A stretch of DNA of 64,000 nt from Jeotgalibaca sp. MA1X17-3 (lineage in GTDB: Bacteria; Bacillota; Bacilli; Lactobacillales; Aerococcaceae), in the NCBI RefSeq assembly GCF_021513155.1, contig NZ_CP090983.1:2264501-2328500 (forward strand). The letters run 5' to 3'. Below, piece after piece: positions 36,557 through 45,604 of the stretch. Position 1 is the first letter of the stretch. Every line of letters starts with the position of its first letter. The translations under genes were made by a program, and so were the position numbers. The notes below the pieces were generated by a model. That model worked only from the letters and a program-made list of their open reading frames with translations. It was not told the origin of the DNA and searched no databases.

Positions 36557-36725
36557 TCTCCATTTTCATTAAGTAAATCATAGCATACTCTTTTCCTTTT
36601 TGTTTCACTTACGTATAATACCAAGTTTTATTTTAACTTCCGTTATGTACTATATACTTACCAGTATTTCAGGAAAAAACTTCAGAAAGATCATTTAGAT
36701 CATTTAGATGATTAAATAATTTTGA

Positions 36726-36771
36726 GGAATAGAAAAAGAACATTGATCAATTAATGTTCTTTTTCTATTCC
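36726..36771 (-). terminator. Long hairpin after the DUF1129 gene
   Basis: A perfect 19-bp stem (GGAATAGAAAAAGAACATT and its complement) with an 8-base loop, six bases past the DUF1129 stop codon. The trailing T run is weak on the minus strand, but the stem is strong. Confidence 0.75.
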
Positions 36772-36776
36772 TTCTA

Positions 36777-37592
36777 TTATTTTTTACTACTTTTGAAAAT
36801 AAGTACATACTGAATGAGAAGTAAAATCCCTAAAATAACCGCTATTCCTATTTTACCTTCTTTGGAAATTAATAATGTTGAAAAGAATTCTATTCTGGTA
36901 AGAATTCCCAAAACAGCAGAAGTAACTACAATTGGAACAAAAGGAATCCACACTTTTTTATCTTCTTGGTTAAAAAAGATTAGTAGTAAAATTCCTGTTA
37001 CAAGAACGATTGTGACGATCCCTACCCTTCCACTAAGATCTATTTTAATGGGTGTAGATACAAACATGTTTACCATAACCCCTACAGTGACTCCTAACCC
37101 TAATAACAAACCGTAAAATATTTTAGATCGTGTATTTTTAAATTGATATAAACTTATTCCTAAAAGCCATAACGAGAAAACGACTAAAATGGTCCAATAT
37201 ATTCCACTTATGAAAATACGTCCTATATCTAGCCCATTATCCGGAAAAATAAGTGCAGGTAAAATAGTACTGATAAGGTAAGCTCCCATACCAATTAAAA
37301 GAATCTTTATTGTATCAAAGAGATTAATAGGTAATTGATTAATGATTTCATCAGCAATCTTTTTAGGATTTTTACCAAAATATTCTTCTGCAGATAGTCC
37401 TTGCTCTTGGGCATCTAATATATCTTTTAAAACTTCTAATAGCAGCTCCTCACTTTTTCTTTCATCTCTAAAAAATGCCATTACTCTAATATACACAATT
37501 AAGTTGCTATAGTATTTCTCATTCTCTTTGGTCAAAGACTCTTGTAAAATAGCATTTGTTTTAATTAGTTCACTTTTTTTCATCTTCATCAC
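36777..37592 (-). CDS. DUF1129 family membrane protein
   Basis: A 271-residue protein with a cytoplasmic helical N-terminus (residues 1-90, containing LLLEVLKDILDAQEQGLSAEEYFGKNPKKIADEI) followed by six to eight hydrophobic segments. This is the DUF1129 layout. It overlaps the upstream PadR gene by 23 bases. Such PadR plus DUF1129 pairs are frequent in lactic acid bacteria; the function is unknown, possibly membrane-stress related. It probably starts at one of the first three Met codons. Confidence 0.85.
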   Translation of the reverse strand: MMKMKKSELIKTNAILQESLTKENEKYYSNLIVYIRVMAFFRDERKSEELLLEVLKDILDAQEQGLSAEEYFGKNPKKIADEIINQLPINLFDTIKILLIGMGAYLISTILPALIFPDNGLDIGRIFISGIYWTILVVFSLWLLGISLYQFKNTRSKIFYGLLLGLGVTVGVMVNMFVSTPIKIDLSGRVGIVTIVLVTGILLLIFFNQEDKKVWIPFVPIVVTSAVLGILTRIEFFSTLLISKEGKIGIAVILGILLLIQYVLIFKSSKK

Positions 37593-37917
37593 TTCCTTCT
37601 ATTAAATGATCTACACTTTTTTTCAGTTTATTCCACTGTACTGTAAATTCATTTTTTTCTATTATTCCTGCTTCAGTGAGAGAATAATATTTTCTTTTTG
37701 GTCCTGTATCAGAGGCTCTCAACGTCCCTTTAATTAACTCTTTTTTCTCTAATGAGAGCAAAAGAGGATAAATAGTACCTTTAGGAATATCAGTAAAGCC
37801 AAACTCTGTAAGTGCCTCACTTAATTTATAGCCATATAACTCTTCTTGATCAAGTAAAAGTAAAATACTACCTGATAAAATGCCTTTCAACATTTGAGAG
37901 TTTATTTTACTAGTCAT
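37570..37917 (-). CDS. PadR family transcriptional regulator
   Basis: A 115-residue PadR-type winged-helix repressor: KGILSGSILLLLDQEELYGYKLSEAL, KGTIYPLLLSLEKKELI, RKYYSLTEAG, then a short C-terminal helix. PadR-s type proteins often respond to cell-envelope-active compounds or phenolics. It is the first gene of a two-gene operon with DUF1129 and has a well-formed promoter with an inverted repeat between -35 and -10, so autorepression is likely. AGAGGAGG precedes the ATG. Confidence 0.92.
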   Translation of the reverse strand: MTSKINSQMLKGILSGSILLLLDQEELYGYKLSEALTEFGFTDIPKGTIYPLLLSLEKKELIKGTLRASDTGPKRKYYSLTEAGIIEKNEFTVQWNKLKKSVDHLIEGSDEDEKK

Positions 37918-37948
37918 CTTATCCTCCTCTAATATGTATTACAAGTTA

Positions 37949-37977
37949 GTTATACCAAATACACACTAGTTTGTAAA
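37949..37977 (-). promoter_or_regulatory. Promoter and operator of the padR operon
   Basis: On the minus strand TTTACA (37977-37972), a 17-bp spacer and TATAAC (37954-37949). The spacer region contains a 14-bp palindrome, ACACACTAGTTTGT (37961-37974), symmetric except at one base pair. It is a good candidate for the PadR operator. Confidence 0.65.
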
Positions 37978-38038
37978 GCATGTTAGTTAATTTTTAATAA
38001 GAGATGGTTCCAAAGAATGCATCATACTTCTCTTTATT

Positions 38039-38103
38039 AAAACAAAAATAGACCCTGTAGTGGATATTTTCATGTCCATTTTATAAGGTCTATTTTTGTT
38101 TTG
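38039..38103 (-). terminator. Terminator of the fasciclin gene
   Basis: AACAAAAATAGACC pairs with GGTCTATTTTTGTT, with an inner TGGAtattttcaTGTCCA hairpin. T runs lie on both strands. Confidence 0.82.
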
Positions 38104-38134
38104 GAATATATTTATTTATTTTTAAGAGAATTTA

Positions 38135-38715
38135 TTAATTTACATCTACTTCTTGTAATTCAAAATCAGAAGGAACCAGAACGGTATCAATCGTGTGTAC
38201 AACCCCATTCGTTGCCTCAAAGTCAGTTGTTATAATCATTGCGTCATTGACCATTGGATTCCCAGAAAGATCAAAAGTTACTTCTTGACCATTAACTGTT
38301 TCAGCTTCCATACCATCGGTTAAATCAGCCGCCAAAACATTTCCGGACACGACATGATCGGTTAAAACCTTCGCTAAAACTGGTTGAGCAAGTAACTGCT
38401 CCGCTGTAATATCAAGGTCCATTAATAACTTTTCAAAGGCAGCGTTAGTTGGTGCAAAAACAGTAAAAGGGCCTTCACTTTGGAGTGTTTCAACCAGTTC
38501 TGCTTCTTGAGTGTAGATACTAAAATACTGAAATCAGGATTACCTTGTGCAATACCAACAACATCTTCTTTCATTTCAACACTTTCTTCTATAACGGGGT
38601 CATCACTCATTAAATTTTGATCCGTAGTATTATCTGTTGTACATGCTGCTAACAATCCAACGGCAGCGAACGAAAGAACACCAAATCATAATGTTTTTAA
38701 TAATTCTTTACTCAT
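38135..38715 (-). pseudogene. Fasciclin (FAS1) domain lipoprotein, disrupted
   Basis: The restored product is about 193 residues: a lipoprotein signal (MSKELLKTL, then FGVLSFAAVGLLAAC with lipobox LAAC), an acidic linker and one FAS1 domain (NPDFSILVSTL, FTVFAPTNAAFEKLL, LTDHVVSGNVLAADL, TFDLSGNPMVNDAMII, NGVVHTIDTVLVP). FAS1 proteins are extracellular adhesion or ligand-binding modules. Two lesions: TGA at 38688-38686 inside the signal peptide (one C-to-T change from CGA) and one missing C near 38508. With both, no functional product is expected. It borders another decayed gene. Confidence 0.85.
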
Positions 38716-39077
38716 AATAAATCAATCTTCTCATTTAGTATAAAATTGTAGGTAAATGAATATGCGAACAAAAAGTAAGCGCTATTTTTACTAATATGTT
38801 AACTTTAATTGAAAAAATTTGAAGTCAAGGATAGGTATTGAAAAGTTTTAAGTAATTTAAATTGAGTTTGCAATTTATTTTTTAGTGCTTCTCCGGATTT
38901 TTCTACTATTTTTTCTAACATTGATTCGTCAAAAAAATCCAATTGAATTTTCTAGATTTATCTTATCAATGTATATCTATTTTTCTTCAGTGCGTACACC
39001 ATTTTACTAGTTTTCTTTAAATTCTAAGTTTTTTCTTCAAGATTATTTCATACCTTTCTTATACGATAGAATCCAAT
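38716..39077. other. Intergenic region without a recognisable gene
   Basis: About 360 AT-rich bases between two decayed genes. AGTAAGCGCTATTTTTACT at about 38778-38796 has a cre-like centre but poor outer bases. Nothing else is supported. Confidence 0.5.
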
Positions 39078-39528
39078 CTAATTGATAATTTTTTCTTTAT
39101 CTTTAAGATCCTCGATTAGTTCTTTCATTCTTTTCCCGCGCCTCTATGATATGATCAGCTTGTTTACGATCACGAGGGCCTTGTATATTCGCTCGTCCAC
39201 TTGTCAGAATAGCTATCGAGTGATGAGGAATCATTGCTTCCATGTAGTCTACATCATCAATTGTTGTTTATTACACATTAAAAAGAAAGATCCCGCAAAG
39301 ACTAAGACGCTGACTACTCCAATTGCTATGTTTAGCTTTCAGCATGTGACGCATGAAGTCAAGCATAACAATCGCCATGACGGCTGTTGAGAGTATGGTC
39401 ATATAGAGTCTCATCTCACTAAAATAAACATGGTCTAATTTATATATGTTCAGGTATATCACACCATCATTAAAATAGCTGAGGTATTAATCATTCCTAA
39501 AAAATTAACCTATTTATTTTTTCATCAT
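39078..39528 (-). pseudogene. DUF305 family membrane protein, heavily disrupted
   Basis: Three-frame reading of the minus strand reconstructs a DUF305 protein of about 149 residues: an N-terminal piece LIFLGMINTSAILMMV, then IYLNIYKLDHVYFSEMRLYMTILSTAVMAIVML, then VDYMEAMIPHHSIAILTSGRANIQ and KQADHIIEAR, with the metal-binding-type MIPHH motif. At least five lesions are present: a short A run near 39518, a frameshift near 39463, tandem TAA TAA at 39273-39268, and a frameshift near 39131. An AGGAGG site precedes the ATG (39528 or 39525). So many lesions in 450 bp suggest a real pseudogene. Confidence 0.78.
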
Positions 39529-39755
39529 TTTCCTCCTTTTATATTTTGAAGAGAAATATATTTGTTGATTAATTTTTTGTCACACATTTTTCATTATCTA
39601 TAAAATGATATCGTTCAACCTTCTTTTATATGCCCCCTTCTTTTTAAGTTATTATTAAAAATCAATTTCTCTATTCTTCCAATAATTAAGAAGTAAATAG
39701 AAAGCCATCAATAAAGTTTTATTATATTAACAACTTCAATTTTTCCATAAACTCT

Positions 39756-41639
39756 TTAAAATTTTTTTACCGTTACAATCTTGGCAACGTTAGACGCATC
39801 TATTAATGTGTCAGTAAGCATTTCAAATATTTCATTAAAATCTTTACGATCTGAAGAATTAAAACAAGGTAGAATTATAAGTTGGACTAATTTTCCATTC
39901 CAATCAATTCCATTCTTATTTATATAAACAGCAAGAACTGTTTTTTTAGCATTCATCTTAATAGAGTGAGGAATTGCAAAAGAGAAGTACGCTGTTGAAG
40001 AAAGTTCCTCTCGTTTTAGAACATTTTCTAAGAAGTTTTGTTCTACATATTCAAGAATAATTAATTGGTTACACATTGTATGTAGAACATCAATTATATT
40101 TTCATTTTTATTTTGACTAATAAAAAACAATTCTGGAGAACAAAGTTGCTCTAAATGGTCAGAAAACTCTATTTGTTTTATAGTTTTTTGTATAGAATCT
40201 ATTTTTTGTTGAATAAGCACTTGATCATTTTTCGTAAAGAAGAGACTGACTTCAACCCATTGCTCATCAATAAATTCCCAAGGTTGAGGAAGGACTGAAA
40301 TAATCAACTCGGACTTACTCATCTTAAATAAAGCGTCAGTCGAATGAATAACTTGAACGATATTTAAGTCTTTCTTATATAAACTTGAAATATTCTCGAT
40401 AAGTTTTTGAGAGTAGGAGTAATAAGAAGGGATAATCAAATACGTTTTGATTCTTGAATGAAATGCTTTTTGAAATTCTAATGCACTTCCCACATGAATC
40501 GCAATAAATGCTACTTCATCATCAGAAATAACTACACCTAGTGATTCTTTAATCAAATTTGCAGCAAATACAGCAATTTCATAAATAATTGGAGACGAGT
40601 ATTTAATTGAATCAGTCAGAGGGTTGTAATTATTTTTATTGTTTTTAATTCTATTTTTTAAATTTTGAATATGAAGAGAAAAAGAAACTAAAAAATCTTC
40701 ATTGTCAACATAAACTAGAAAATGTTTGTTAATTGATTGGACAATGGAACGGGCAAGATTCATTGCATCAGAATGAATCTTGAGTTGTGTTTCTTTTTGT
40801 ACGCTGTCAATCGAATGAATCGGGTAAATTTTAGAAATGAGGAGAGTATTAAATTCATGTCTATCACTTTCACTAAAATGGATGGAAAAAAAATCTTCAA
40901 ATTGTTTTAGTATTTTTTCTGTAATTTTCAATTCATCTTTATTATAAACATTAGTTATTATAATCGAGTCTTCGTGGTACCCTTTTTTTATACGATCGAT
41001 TTTAACACTCATATGAATAATACTACTATATAATCCAAAGTCGTTTATTCGATAATTATAATCTACTAGTGTTTTCATAATTACTTCTTTTATAAAATTT
41101 GTGTCAATAAAAGAAAATAGTTGATCAATGCGGTCTAGACTGAAAAAATGAGTATCTAATTCGTCGTATAGCAAATCTACAAGGAGTTTCCTTTTATCTT
41201 GTTCAGATCCAGTAATCTTTAAAAAATTTTTTTCTACTTTTAATTTTAAGTGATACCCAGAAATAATTTCTTGGATTAGGGATATATCTTTTTGTATCGT
41301 GGGAACGCTAACATAAAGTAAGTCTGAGAAATCAAAATAAGAGGAAGGATCTTCATTTGTTAGCAAATGATTAATTATAAACCGAACTCGTTCTACAGGA
41401 TTCTGCGGAATGACTTGTTCTTCTTTTTCTAAGGCTGTTTTAGTCAATAGTCGATTTTCAATAGCATATCCCTGATTTGAAGATGTTATTAAAGATGGAT
41501 ATTGTTTGTTAATAGCCTTGATATCTGATTTGATGGTTCGGATAGAAACGCCTAGCTGCTCAGATATTTTCTGAGCCATTACTTTTTTACTGAATTCCCT
41601 AGAAATAATTTTTATGATTTCCCTTTGACGTTTTTCCAT
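39756..41639 (-). CDS. PRD-containing transcriptional regulator of the BglG/LicR type
   Basis: A 627-residue multidomain regulator: an N-terminal winged helix (REIIKIISREFSKKVMAQKISEQLGVSIRTIKSDIKAI), a second HTH-like region, two PTS regulation domains (about 175-290 and 290-400, with IAIHVGSAL), an EIIB-like segment without the usual Cys, and a C-terminal EIIA-like domain with the phosphorylatable His in FAIPHS. Such proteins activate sugar PTS operons when their PRDs are phosphorylated by HPr. ATG 41639 follows AAAGGAGGAGTGAAC. It is divergent from the beta-glucoside PTS operon, its likely target. Confidence 0.92.
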   Translation of the reverse strand: MEKRQREIIKIISREFSKKVMAQKISEQLGVSIRTIKSDIKAINKQYPSLITSSNQGYAIENRLLTKTALEKEEQVIPQNPVERVRFIINHLLTNEDPSSYFDFSDLLYVSVPTIQKDISLIQEIISGYHLKLKVEKNFLKITGSEQDKRKLLVDLLYDELDTHFFSLDRIDQLFSFIDTNFIKEVIMKTLVDYNYRINDFGLYSSIIHMSVKIDRIKKGYHEDSIIITNVYNKDELKITEKILKQFEDFFSIHFSESDRHEFNTLLISKIYPIHSIDSVQKETQLKIHSDAMNLARSIVQSINKHFLVYVDNEDFLVSFSLHIQNLKNRIKNNKNNYNPLTDSIKYSSPIIYEIAVFAANLIKESLGVVISDDEVAFIAIHVGSALEFQKAFHSRIKTYLIIPSYYSYSQKLIENISSLYKKDLNIVQVIHSTDALFKMSKSELIISVLPQPWEFIDEQWVEVSLFFTKNDQVLIQQKIDSIQKTIKQIEFSDHLEQLCSPELFFISQNKNENIIDVLHTMCNQLIILEYVEQNFLENVLKREELSSTAYFSFAIPHSIKMNAKKTVLAVYINKNGIDWNGKLVQLIILPCFNSSDRKDFNEIFEMLTDTLIDASNVAKIVTVKKF

Positions 41640-41700
41640 GTTCACTCCTCCTTTCAAATCTCTTAGCATCCATATTACTTAACTTAGTGCCAATCTGTCA

Positions 41701-41730
41701 TTCACCGTACGAGTACTTTTTATTTATAAT
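41701..41730 (+). promoter_or_regulatory. Candidate promoter of the beta-glucoside PTS operon
   Basis: TTCACC (41701-41706), 18-bp spacer, TATAAT (41725-41730). It leaves a 5' leader of about 135 bases. The poor -35 fits an activator-dependent promoter. Confidence 0.5.
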
Positions 41731-41871
41731 ATCTCAATTTGAAGTCATATACCTATTATTATTTTTCACTGGAGGGGTGCAAAAGACTATTTGTATTCCC
41801 TTCCATACCACCTATACTGAGTGTTATAGAGGCGATGAATACGCTATCTGAAAAATTGAGGAGGAAATTAA

Positions 41872-42189
41872 ATGGAAGAGTTAAGAGTATTATTATCATG
41901 TGGTGCAGGTATGTCAAGTGGTTTCTTAGCCAGTAGTGCTAGAAAGGCAATCAAAAAACAAAAAGAAAATATGACCGTCGAGGCAAGGAGCAAAAGTGAA
42001 ATTACCGACTATTTAAATAGTATAGATGTTTTACTATTGGGTCCACATTATGCTTCTGAGTTAGAAAATTATAAATCAATGGCAGAACCTTATCATGTGA
42101 AAGTAGATGTCATACCTAAAGATATTTACTCTCATCTAGACGGTGCACGACTAATTGAATTTGCCAAAGAAATTGGCAAGGGAAAATAA
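41872..42189 (+). CDS. PTS lactose/cellobiose-type IIB component
   Basis: A 105-residue cytoplasmic phosphocarrier with the active-site Cys10 in LLSCGAGMSSGFLA, which accepts phosphate from IIA and passes it to the incoming sugar. Canonical length and fold pattern (VLLLGPHYASELENYK). First gene of the operon IIB, IIC, IIA, GH1. A GAGGAGGAAATTAA ribosome binding site precedes the ATG; the gap to IIC is 18 bp. Confidence 0.94.
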   Translation: MEELRVLLSCGAGMSSGFLASSARKAIKKQKENMTVEARSKSEITDYLNSIDVLLLGPHYASELENYKSMAEPYHVKVDVIPKDIYSHLDGARLIEFAKEIGKGK

Positions 42190-42207
42190 TAAAGGAGGTT
42201 AGTATTT

Positions 42208-43449
42208 ATGAAGTCATTTATGGATTGGTTAGCAGAAAAGTTTGCGCCTAAGATGAATGAAATATTTTCTCGTCCTTGGCCGGCCGCTATTTCATCAGCT
42301 ATGCAAAGAATTATTCCTTTTATTTTAGTAGGATCATTAATCTTTTTATATAACGTGTTACGTTCATTCGTTTCTGTATTACCAGACTTATCAGCTTTGA
42401 TTGATTATAGTTTTGGATTAATCGCTATCATTGTTGCTTTTACGATGGCGAATCAAGTTATGGAAGAGCTAAAACATAGGGAATACGGGAACTCTGCTGG
42501 ACTAACGGCTATTTCTGTCCTTTTTATGGCAACTGTACCCTTTGTAGAAAATGATAGTTTAGCCAACTTTTTAGGTCTTGTTGGACCTTCCGGAATTGCA
42601 ATCGGAATGATTGTTGGTATTTTTGTTGGTGCTGTTTTCCATAATTGGGCAAAACTAAAATTTTTGAAAGACAGTGGTTTGCCTGATTTCTTCAAAGGCT
42701 GGATTAATGTTGTTATTCCTATCGTAATCTCTTTGGGTATCAGTATGATTCTAGTTTACGTATTCAATATTAACATTACGCAAGCGATCTTAAGTATTTT
42801 TGTACCTCTTGAATCCATTGCGCAGACATTACCTGGGTTTATTCTATTGTGTTTTATACCCGCATTTTTTTATACAATGGGGATTTCTAGTTGGCTATTT
42901 AGTGCTATCACATCTCCTATTTATTTGTCTGCCATTCAACGTAACATTGACGCAGTAGCTCAAGGTCTATCGCCTACTGAAATTGTAACAAATGAAACTA
43001 TATTCACCTTAGCATTCATCACCATGGGTGGTATGGGCGCAACTTTAGGTTTAAATTTATTAATGATGCGCTCAAAATCAAGACGATTAAAAACACTTGG
43101 TAAAATTTTTATAGTTCCATCCATTTTTAATATTAATGAGCCCATTATGTTTGGTGCTCCCGTAGTATTTAATCCTTTATTAATGTTACCAGTGTGGATC
43201 AATGCTGTTATTGGACCTATTTATGTATGGATACTTATGAGCATAGGACTTTTAAACATTCCTTCTGAACTCGTCTGGGTAGGACAAATCCCAGGTCCAT
43301 TCAGTAGTGTCATGGTTACAGAAGATTTACGTGCTTTACTTTGGTGGGCAATCTTATTAGTGATTTATCTCGTCATTTGGTATCCATTCTTTAAAGTATA
43401 CGAAAAAGAAGTTCTTATTGAAGAGGCAGAAGAAAATTTAGATTCTTAA
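42208..43449 (+). CDS. PTS lactose/cellobiose-type IIC permease
   Basis: A 413-residue membrane permease of the Lac/Cel IIC family with about ten hydrophobic segments. SFMDWLAEKFAPKMNEIFSRPWPAAISSAMQRIIPFILVGS at the start and FNINEPIMFGAPVVFNPLLMLP (sugar-binding region with the conserved NEP) are typical. It takes up beta-glucosides with phosphorylation. The operon supplies IIA and IIB as separate proteins. Confidence 0.95.
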   Translation: MKSFMDWLAEKFAPKMNEIFSRPWPAAISSAMQRIIPFILVGSLIFLYNVLRSFVSVLPDLSALIDYSFGLIAIIVAFTMANQVMEELKHREYGNSAGLTAISVLFMATVPFVENDSLANFLGLVGPSGIAIGMIVGIFVGAVFHNWAKLKFLKDSGLPDFFKGWINVVIPIVISLGISMILVYVFNINITQAILSIFVPLESIAQTLPGFILLCFIPAFFYTMGISSWLFSAITSPIYLSAIQRNIDAVAQGLSPTEIVTNETIFTLAFITMGGMGATLGLNLLMMRSKSRRLKTLGKIFIVPSIFNINEPIMFGAPVVFNPLLMLPVWINAVIGPIYVWILMSIGLLNIPSELVWVGQIPGPFSSVMVTEDLRALLWWAILLVIYLVIWYPFFKVYEKEVLIEEAEENLDS

Positions 43450-43466
43450 AGGGAGGATAATGGTTT

Positions 43467-43805
43467 ATGAATACAGAAACAATGAATGAGGAACTAATGA
43501 CCGCATCTATGAACATCATTTTAAATGCGGGCGATGCGCGCAATCTATTAGCAGAAGCATTAAAGGATGCTAAAGCCTTTGATTTTACCGCAGCAGATAA
43601 TAAGTTAAAAGAAGCAAAAAAATTAGCTACTTTAGGCCATAAAAACCAAACGAAAATTATTCAAAGTGAAGCCAGTGGTAAAAAATACCCCCACTCCTTG
43701 TTGTTTACTCATGCTCAAGATCATTTAATGACTATCAATTCAGAAATGAACTTCACTTCCGAATTGATTGATGTTTTAAAATTAATAAATCAAAAACTTA
43801 AATAA
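43467..43805 (+). CDS. PTS lactose/cellobiose-type IIA component
   Basis: A 112-residue trimeric helical phosphocarrier. The phosphorylated His is probably H82 in LLFTHAQDHLMT, the family signature. It receives phosphate from HPr and gives it to the IIB Cys. Length is normal. It is preceded by GGGAGGATAATGGTTT and followed 17 bp later by the GH1 gene. Confidence 0.94.
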   Translation: MNTETMNEELMTASMNIILNAGDARNLLAEALKDAKAFDFTAADNKLKEAKKLATLGHKNQTKIIQSEASGKKYPHSLLFTHAQDHLMTINSEMNFTSELIDVLKLINQKLK

Positions 43806-43822
43806 TAAGGAGAGATATTAGA

Positions 43823-45280
43823 ATGAAATTAAATCACCCAACAAATTTTCCAAAAGATTTTCTGTGGGGAGGCGCAGTTGCTGCTTGTCAAATTGAAGGT
43901 GCTTATGACGTTGATGGCAGAGGTTTATCTACTTCTGACATTCATCCTTACCAATCTAATTTGGATCGCGCAGGAATTTCTAAGAAAGAAGGCGGTGGAA
44001 CATTAGAAGAAATCATCGCAACAAGTAAAGACACCGATGGATATTATCCAAAGCGTTACGGTATTGATTTTTATAATACGTACCCAGAAGATTTAAAATT
44101 ATTAGGTAAAGATGGACTTGGGTTAAAAGCTTTTAGAACCAGTATTTCTTGGTCACGTATCTTTCCGAATGGTGATGAAGAACAGCCAAATGAGAAAGGA
44201 CTTAAATTTTATGATGATTTGATTGATTCCATTATTGAAAATGGGATGGAACCTATTTTAACCATGTCTCATTATGATATTCCACTAAATATCGTAATCA
44301 AATATGGTGGATGGGCAAACCGTAAAGTGATCGATTTATTTGTAAAATATGCAAGTGTCCTTTTGAATCGTTATCACTCTAAAGTATCTCAATGGATTGT
44401 TTTTAACCAAATTAATTTAGTTCCAACTGTAAATTTTGGCAGTCTAGGTCTTTACGACAATCAAAGTGATAACATGGAAGAATTAATGTATCAAGCAGTC
44501 CACCATCAGTTTGTTGCTAACGCATTGATTAAACAAATGGCTCCAAAAATTGATACGCAATTAAAAATTGGAACGATGGTTGCAGACAATACTTATTATC
44601 CTGCAACTTGTCGTCCACAAGATGTTATCTTAACGCTAAAGAAAAACCGCATGCAGTACTATTTTACAGATGTGCAATTCCGCGGTGAATACCCCGAGTA
44701 TGCTGTTCGTTACTTTAATGACCATGATGTTACTTTAAAGATAGAGCAAGGCGATTTAGAGTTAATAAAGGATAATACGATGGACTTCCTTGGAATTTCT
44801 TACTACTCAAGTAAAATTGTAGACTCTGATGTTAATACAATCCAACCGTTTGATGCAAGCCAAAATCCTAATTTAGAACCTACTCCTTGGGAATGGCGCG
44901 CTGATCCACTAGGTCTATATAATTCAATTTCACAATACTGGGATCGCTATCAAGTACCAATTATGATTGCAGAAAACGGCTTAGGTGCAATTGATACTAT
45001 TGAAGAAAATGGGGCTATTCATGATGATTACCGCATTGATTACCTGAATAAGCATATCCAACAAATTAAAGAGTCTATAAAAGATGGTGTAAAAGTCATT
45101 GCTTACTTAAGTTGGGCGCCTATTGATATCGTAAGTTCTTCAAGTGCAGAAATGTCTAAACGCTATGGTTATATTTATGTAGACCGCGATGATTTTGGTA
45201 ATGGATCACAAAAACGTTTGAAGAAAGATTCTTTTTATTGGTATCAAAAAGTTATCGAAACAAACGGCGATAACGTCTAA
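43823..45280 (+). CDS. GH1 family 6-phospho-beta-glucosidase homolog with Gln at the acid/base position
   Basis: A 485-residue GH1 protein: FPKDFLWGGAVAACQIEGAYDVDGRG at the N-terminus, FRTSISWSRIFPNG, and the nucleophile E384 in IAENGLG. The second catalytic residue, normally Glu in the TFNEIN motif, is Gln196 here (VFNQIN, codon CAA at 44408-44410). GH1 enzymes with Gln at this site, such as plant myrosinases, hydrolyse only substrates with good leaving groups. It ends the PTS operon and should act on imported 6-phospho-beta-glucosides. It could prefer an activated aglycone, be impaired, or belong to a subclass with this residue. Neighbour motifs (SHYDIPL) also deviate slightly. Confidence 0.9.
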   Translation: MKLNHPTNFPKDFLWGGAVAACQIEGAYDVDGRGLSTSDIHPYQSNLDRAGISKKEGGGTLEEIIATSKDTDGYYPKRYGIDFYNTYPEDLKLLGKDGLGLKAFRTSISWSRIFPNGDEEQPNEKGLKFYDDLIDSIIENGMEPILTMSHYDIPLNIVIKYGGWANRKVIDLFVKYASVLLNRYHSKVSQWIVFNQINLVPTVNFGSLGLYDNQSDNMEELMYQAVHHQFVANALIKQMAPKIDTQLKIGTMVADNTYYPATCRPQDVILTLKKNRMQYYFTDVQFRGEYPEYAVRYFNDHDVTLKIEQGDLELIKDNTMDFLGISYYSSKIVDSDVNTIQPFDASQNPNLEPTPWEWRADPLGLYNSISQYWDRYQVPIMIAENGLGAIDTIEENGAIHDDYRIDYLNKHIQQIKESIKDGVKVIAYLSWAPIDIVSSSSAEMSKRYGYIYVDRDDFGNGSQKRLKKDSFYWYQKVIETNGDNV

Positions 45281-45319
45281 ATTCATTTTAATAGTTTCAT
45301 TAATAATTAATTTAGATCT

Positions 45320-45357
45320 AACACAACAGGAGTGTACTCCTGTTGTGTTATTTTTTA
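45320..45357 (+). terminator. Terminator of the beta-glucoside PTS operon
   Basis: AACACAACAGGAGT pairs perfectly with ACTCCTGTTGTGTT, followed by ATTTTTT. Confidence 0.95.
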
Positions 45358-45517
45358 TTTAAATATTATCAATTAATGAAATCTTCTATATAAATAATTC
45401 TACTACAGAACTACTCTAAGCTCTAACAAAAGGTGATTGAACATCATATGAATTATGAATCTATTAAAAAATATTCTCAAAAATCTATTCTTATATTTGA
45501 AGAATAAATCTTTTCAT

Positions 45518-45546
45518 TTGCATTATTTAAAACTATGAGATAAGAT
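45518..45546 (+). promoter_or_regulatory. Promoter of the marR/quinone-resistance island
   Basis: TTGCAT (45518-45523), 17-bp spacer, TAAGAT (45541-45546), about 60 bp before the MarR start codon. Confidence 0.6.
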
Positions 45547-45593
45547 TAATACATCAAATTTAATATAATTAATTTTAATCCATTTTGGGGGGG

Positions 45594-45603
45594 GTGATAT
45601 CAC
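45594..45603. promoter_or_regulatory. Perfect palindrome at the marR ribosome binding site
   Basis: GTGATATCAC is a perfect 10-bp palindrome directly after a run of eight G (part of the ribosome binding site) and one base before the TTG start. It may be the MarR autoregulatory operator, or it may be chance. Confidence 0.4.
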
Positions 45604-45604
45604 T

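Larger units (their letters stand above)
45281..45604. other. Intergenic region between the PTS operon and the marR island
   Basis: It holds the PTS operon terminator and the marR promoter. A 19-codon frame with a possible ribosome binding site near 45450 is too short and unlike known proteins to be called. Confidence 0.6.

Noticed and set aside
36688..36716. GATCATTTA tandem repeat near the DUF1129 terminator
   Set aside because: Two short copies in an AT-rich intergenic stretch; no sign of an iteron or attachment site.
41739..41936. 65-codon frame in front of the PTS IIB gene as a leader peptide
   Set aside because: It overlaps the IIB start in another frame, has no clear ribosome binding site, and shows no attenuator.
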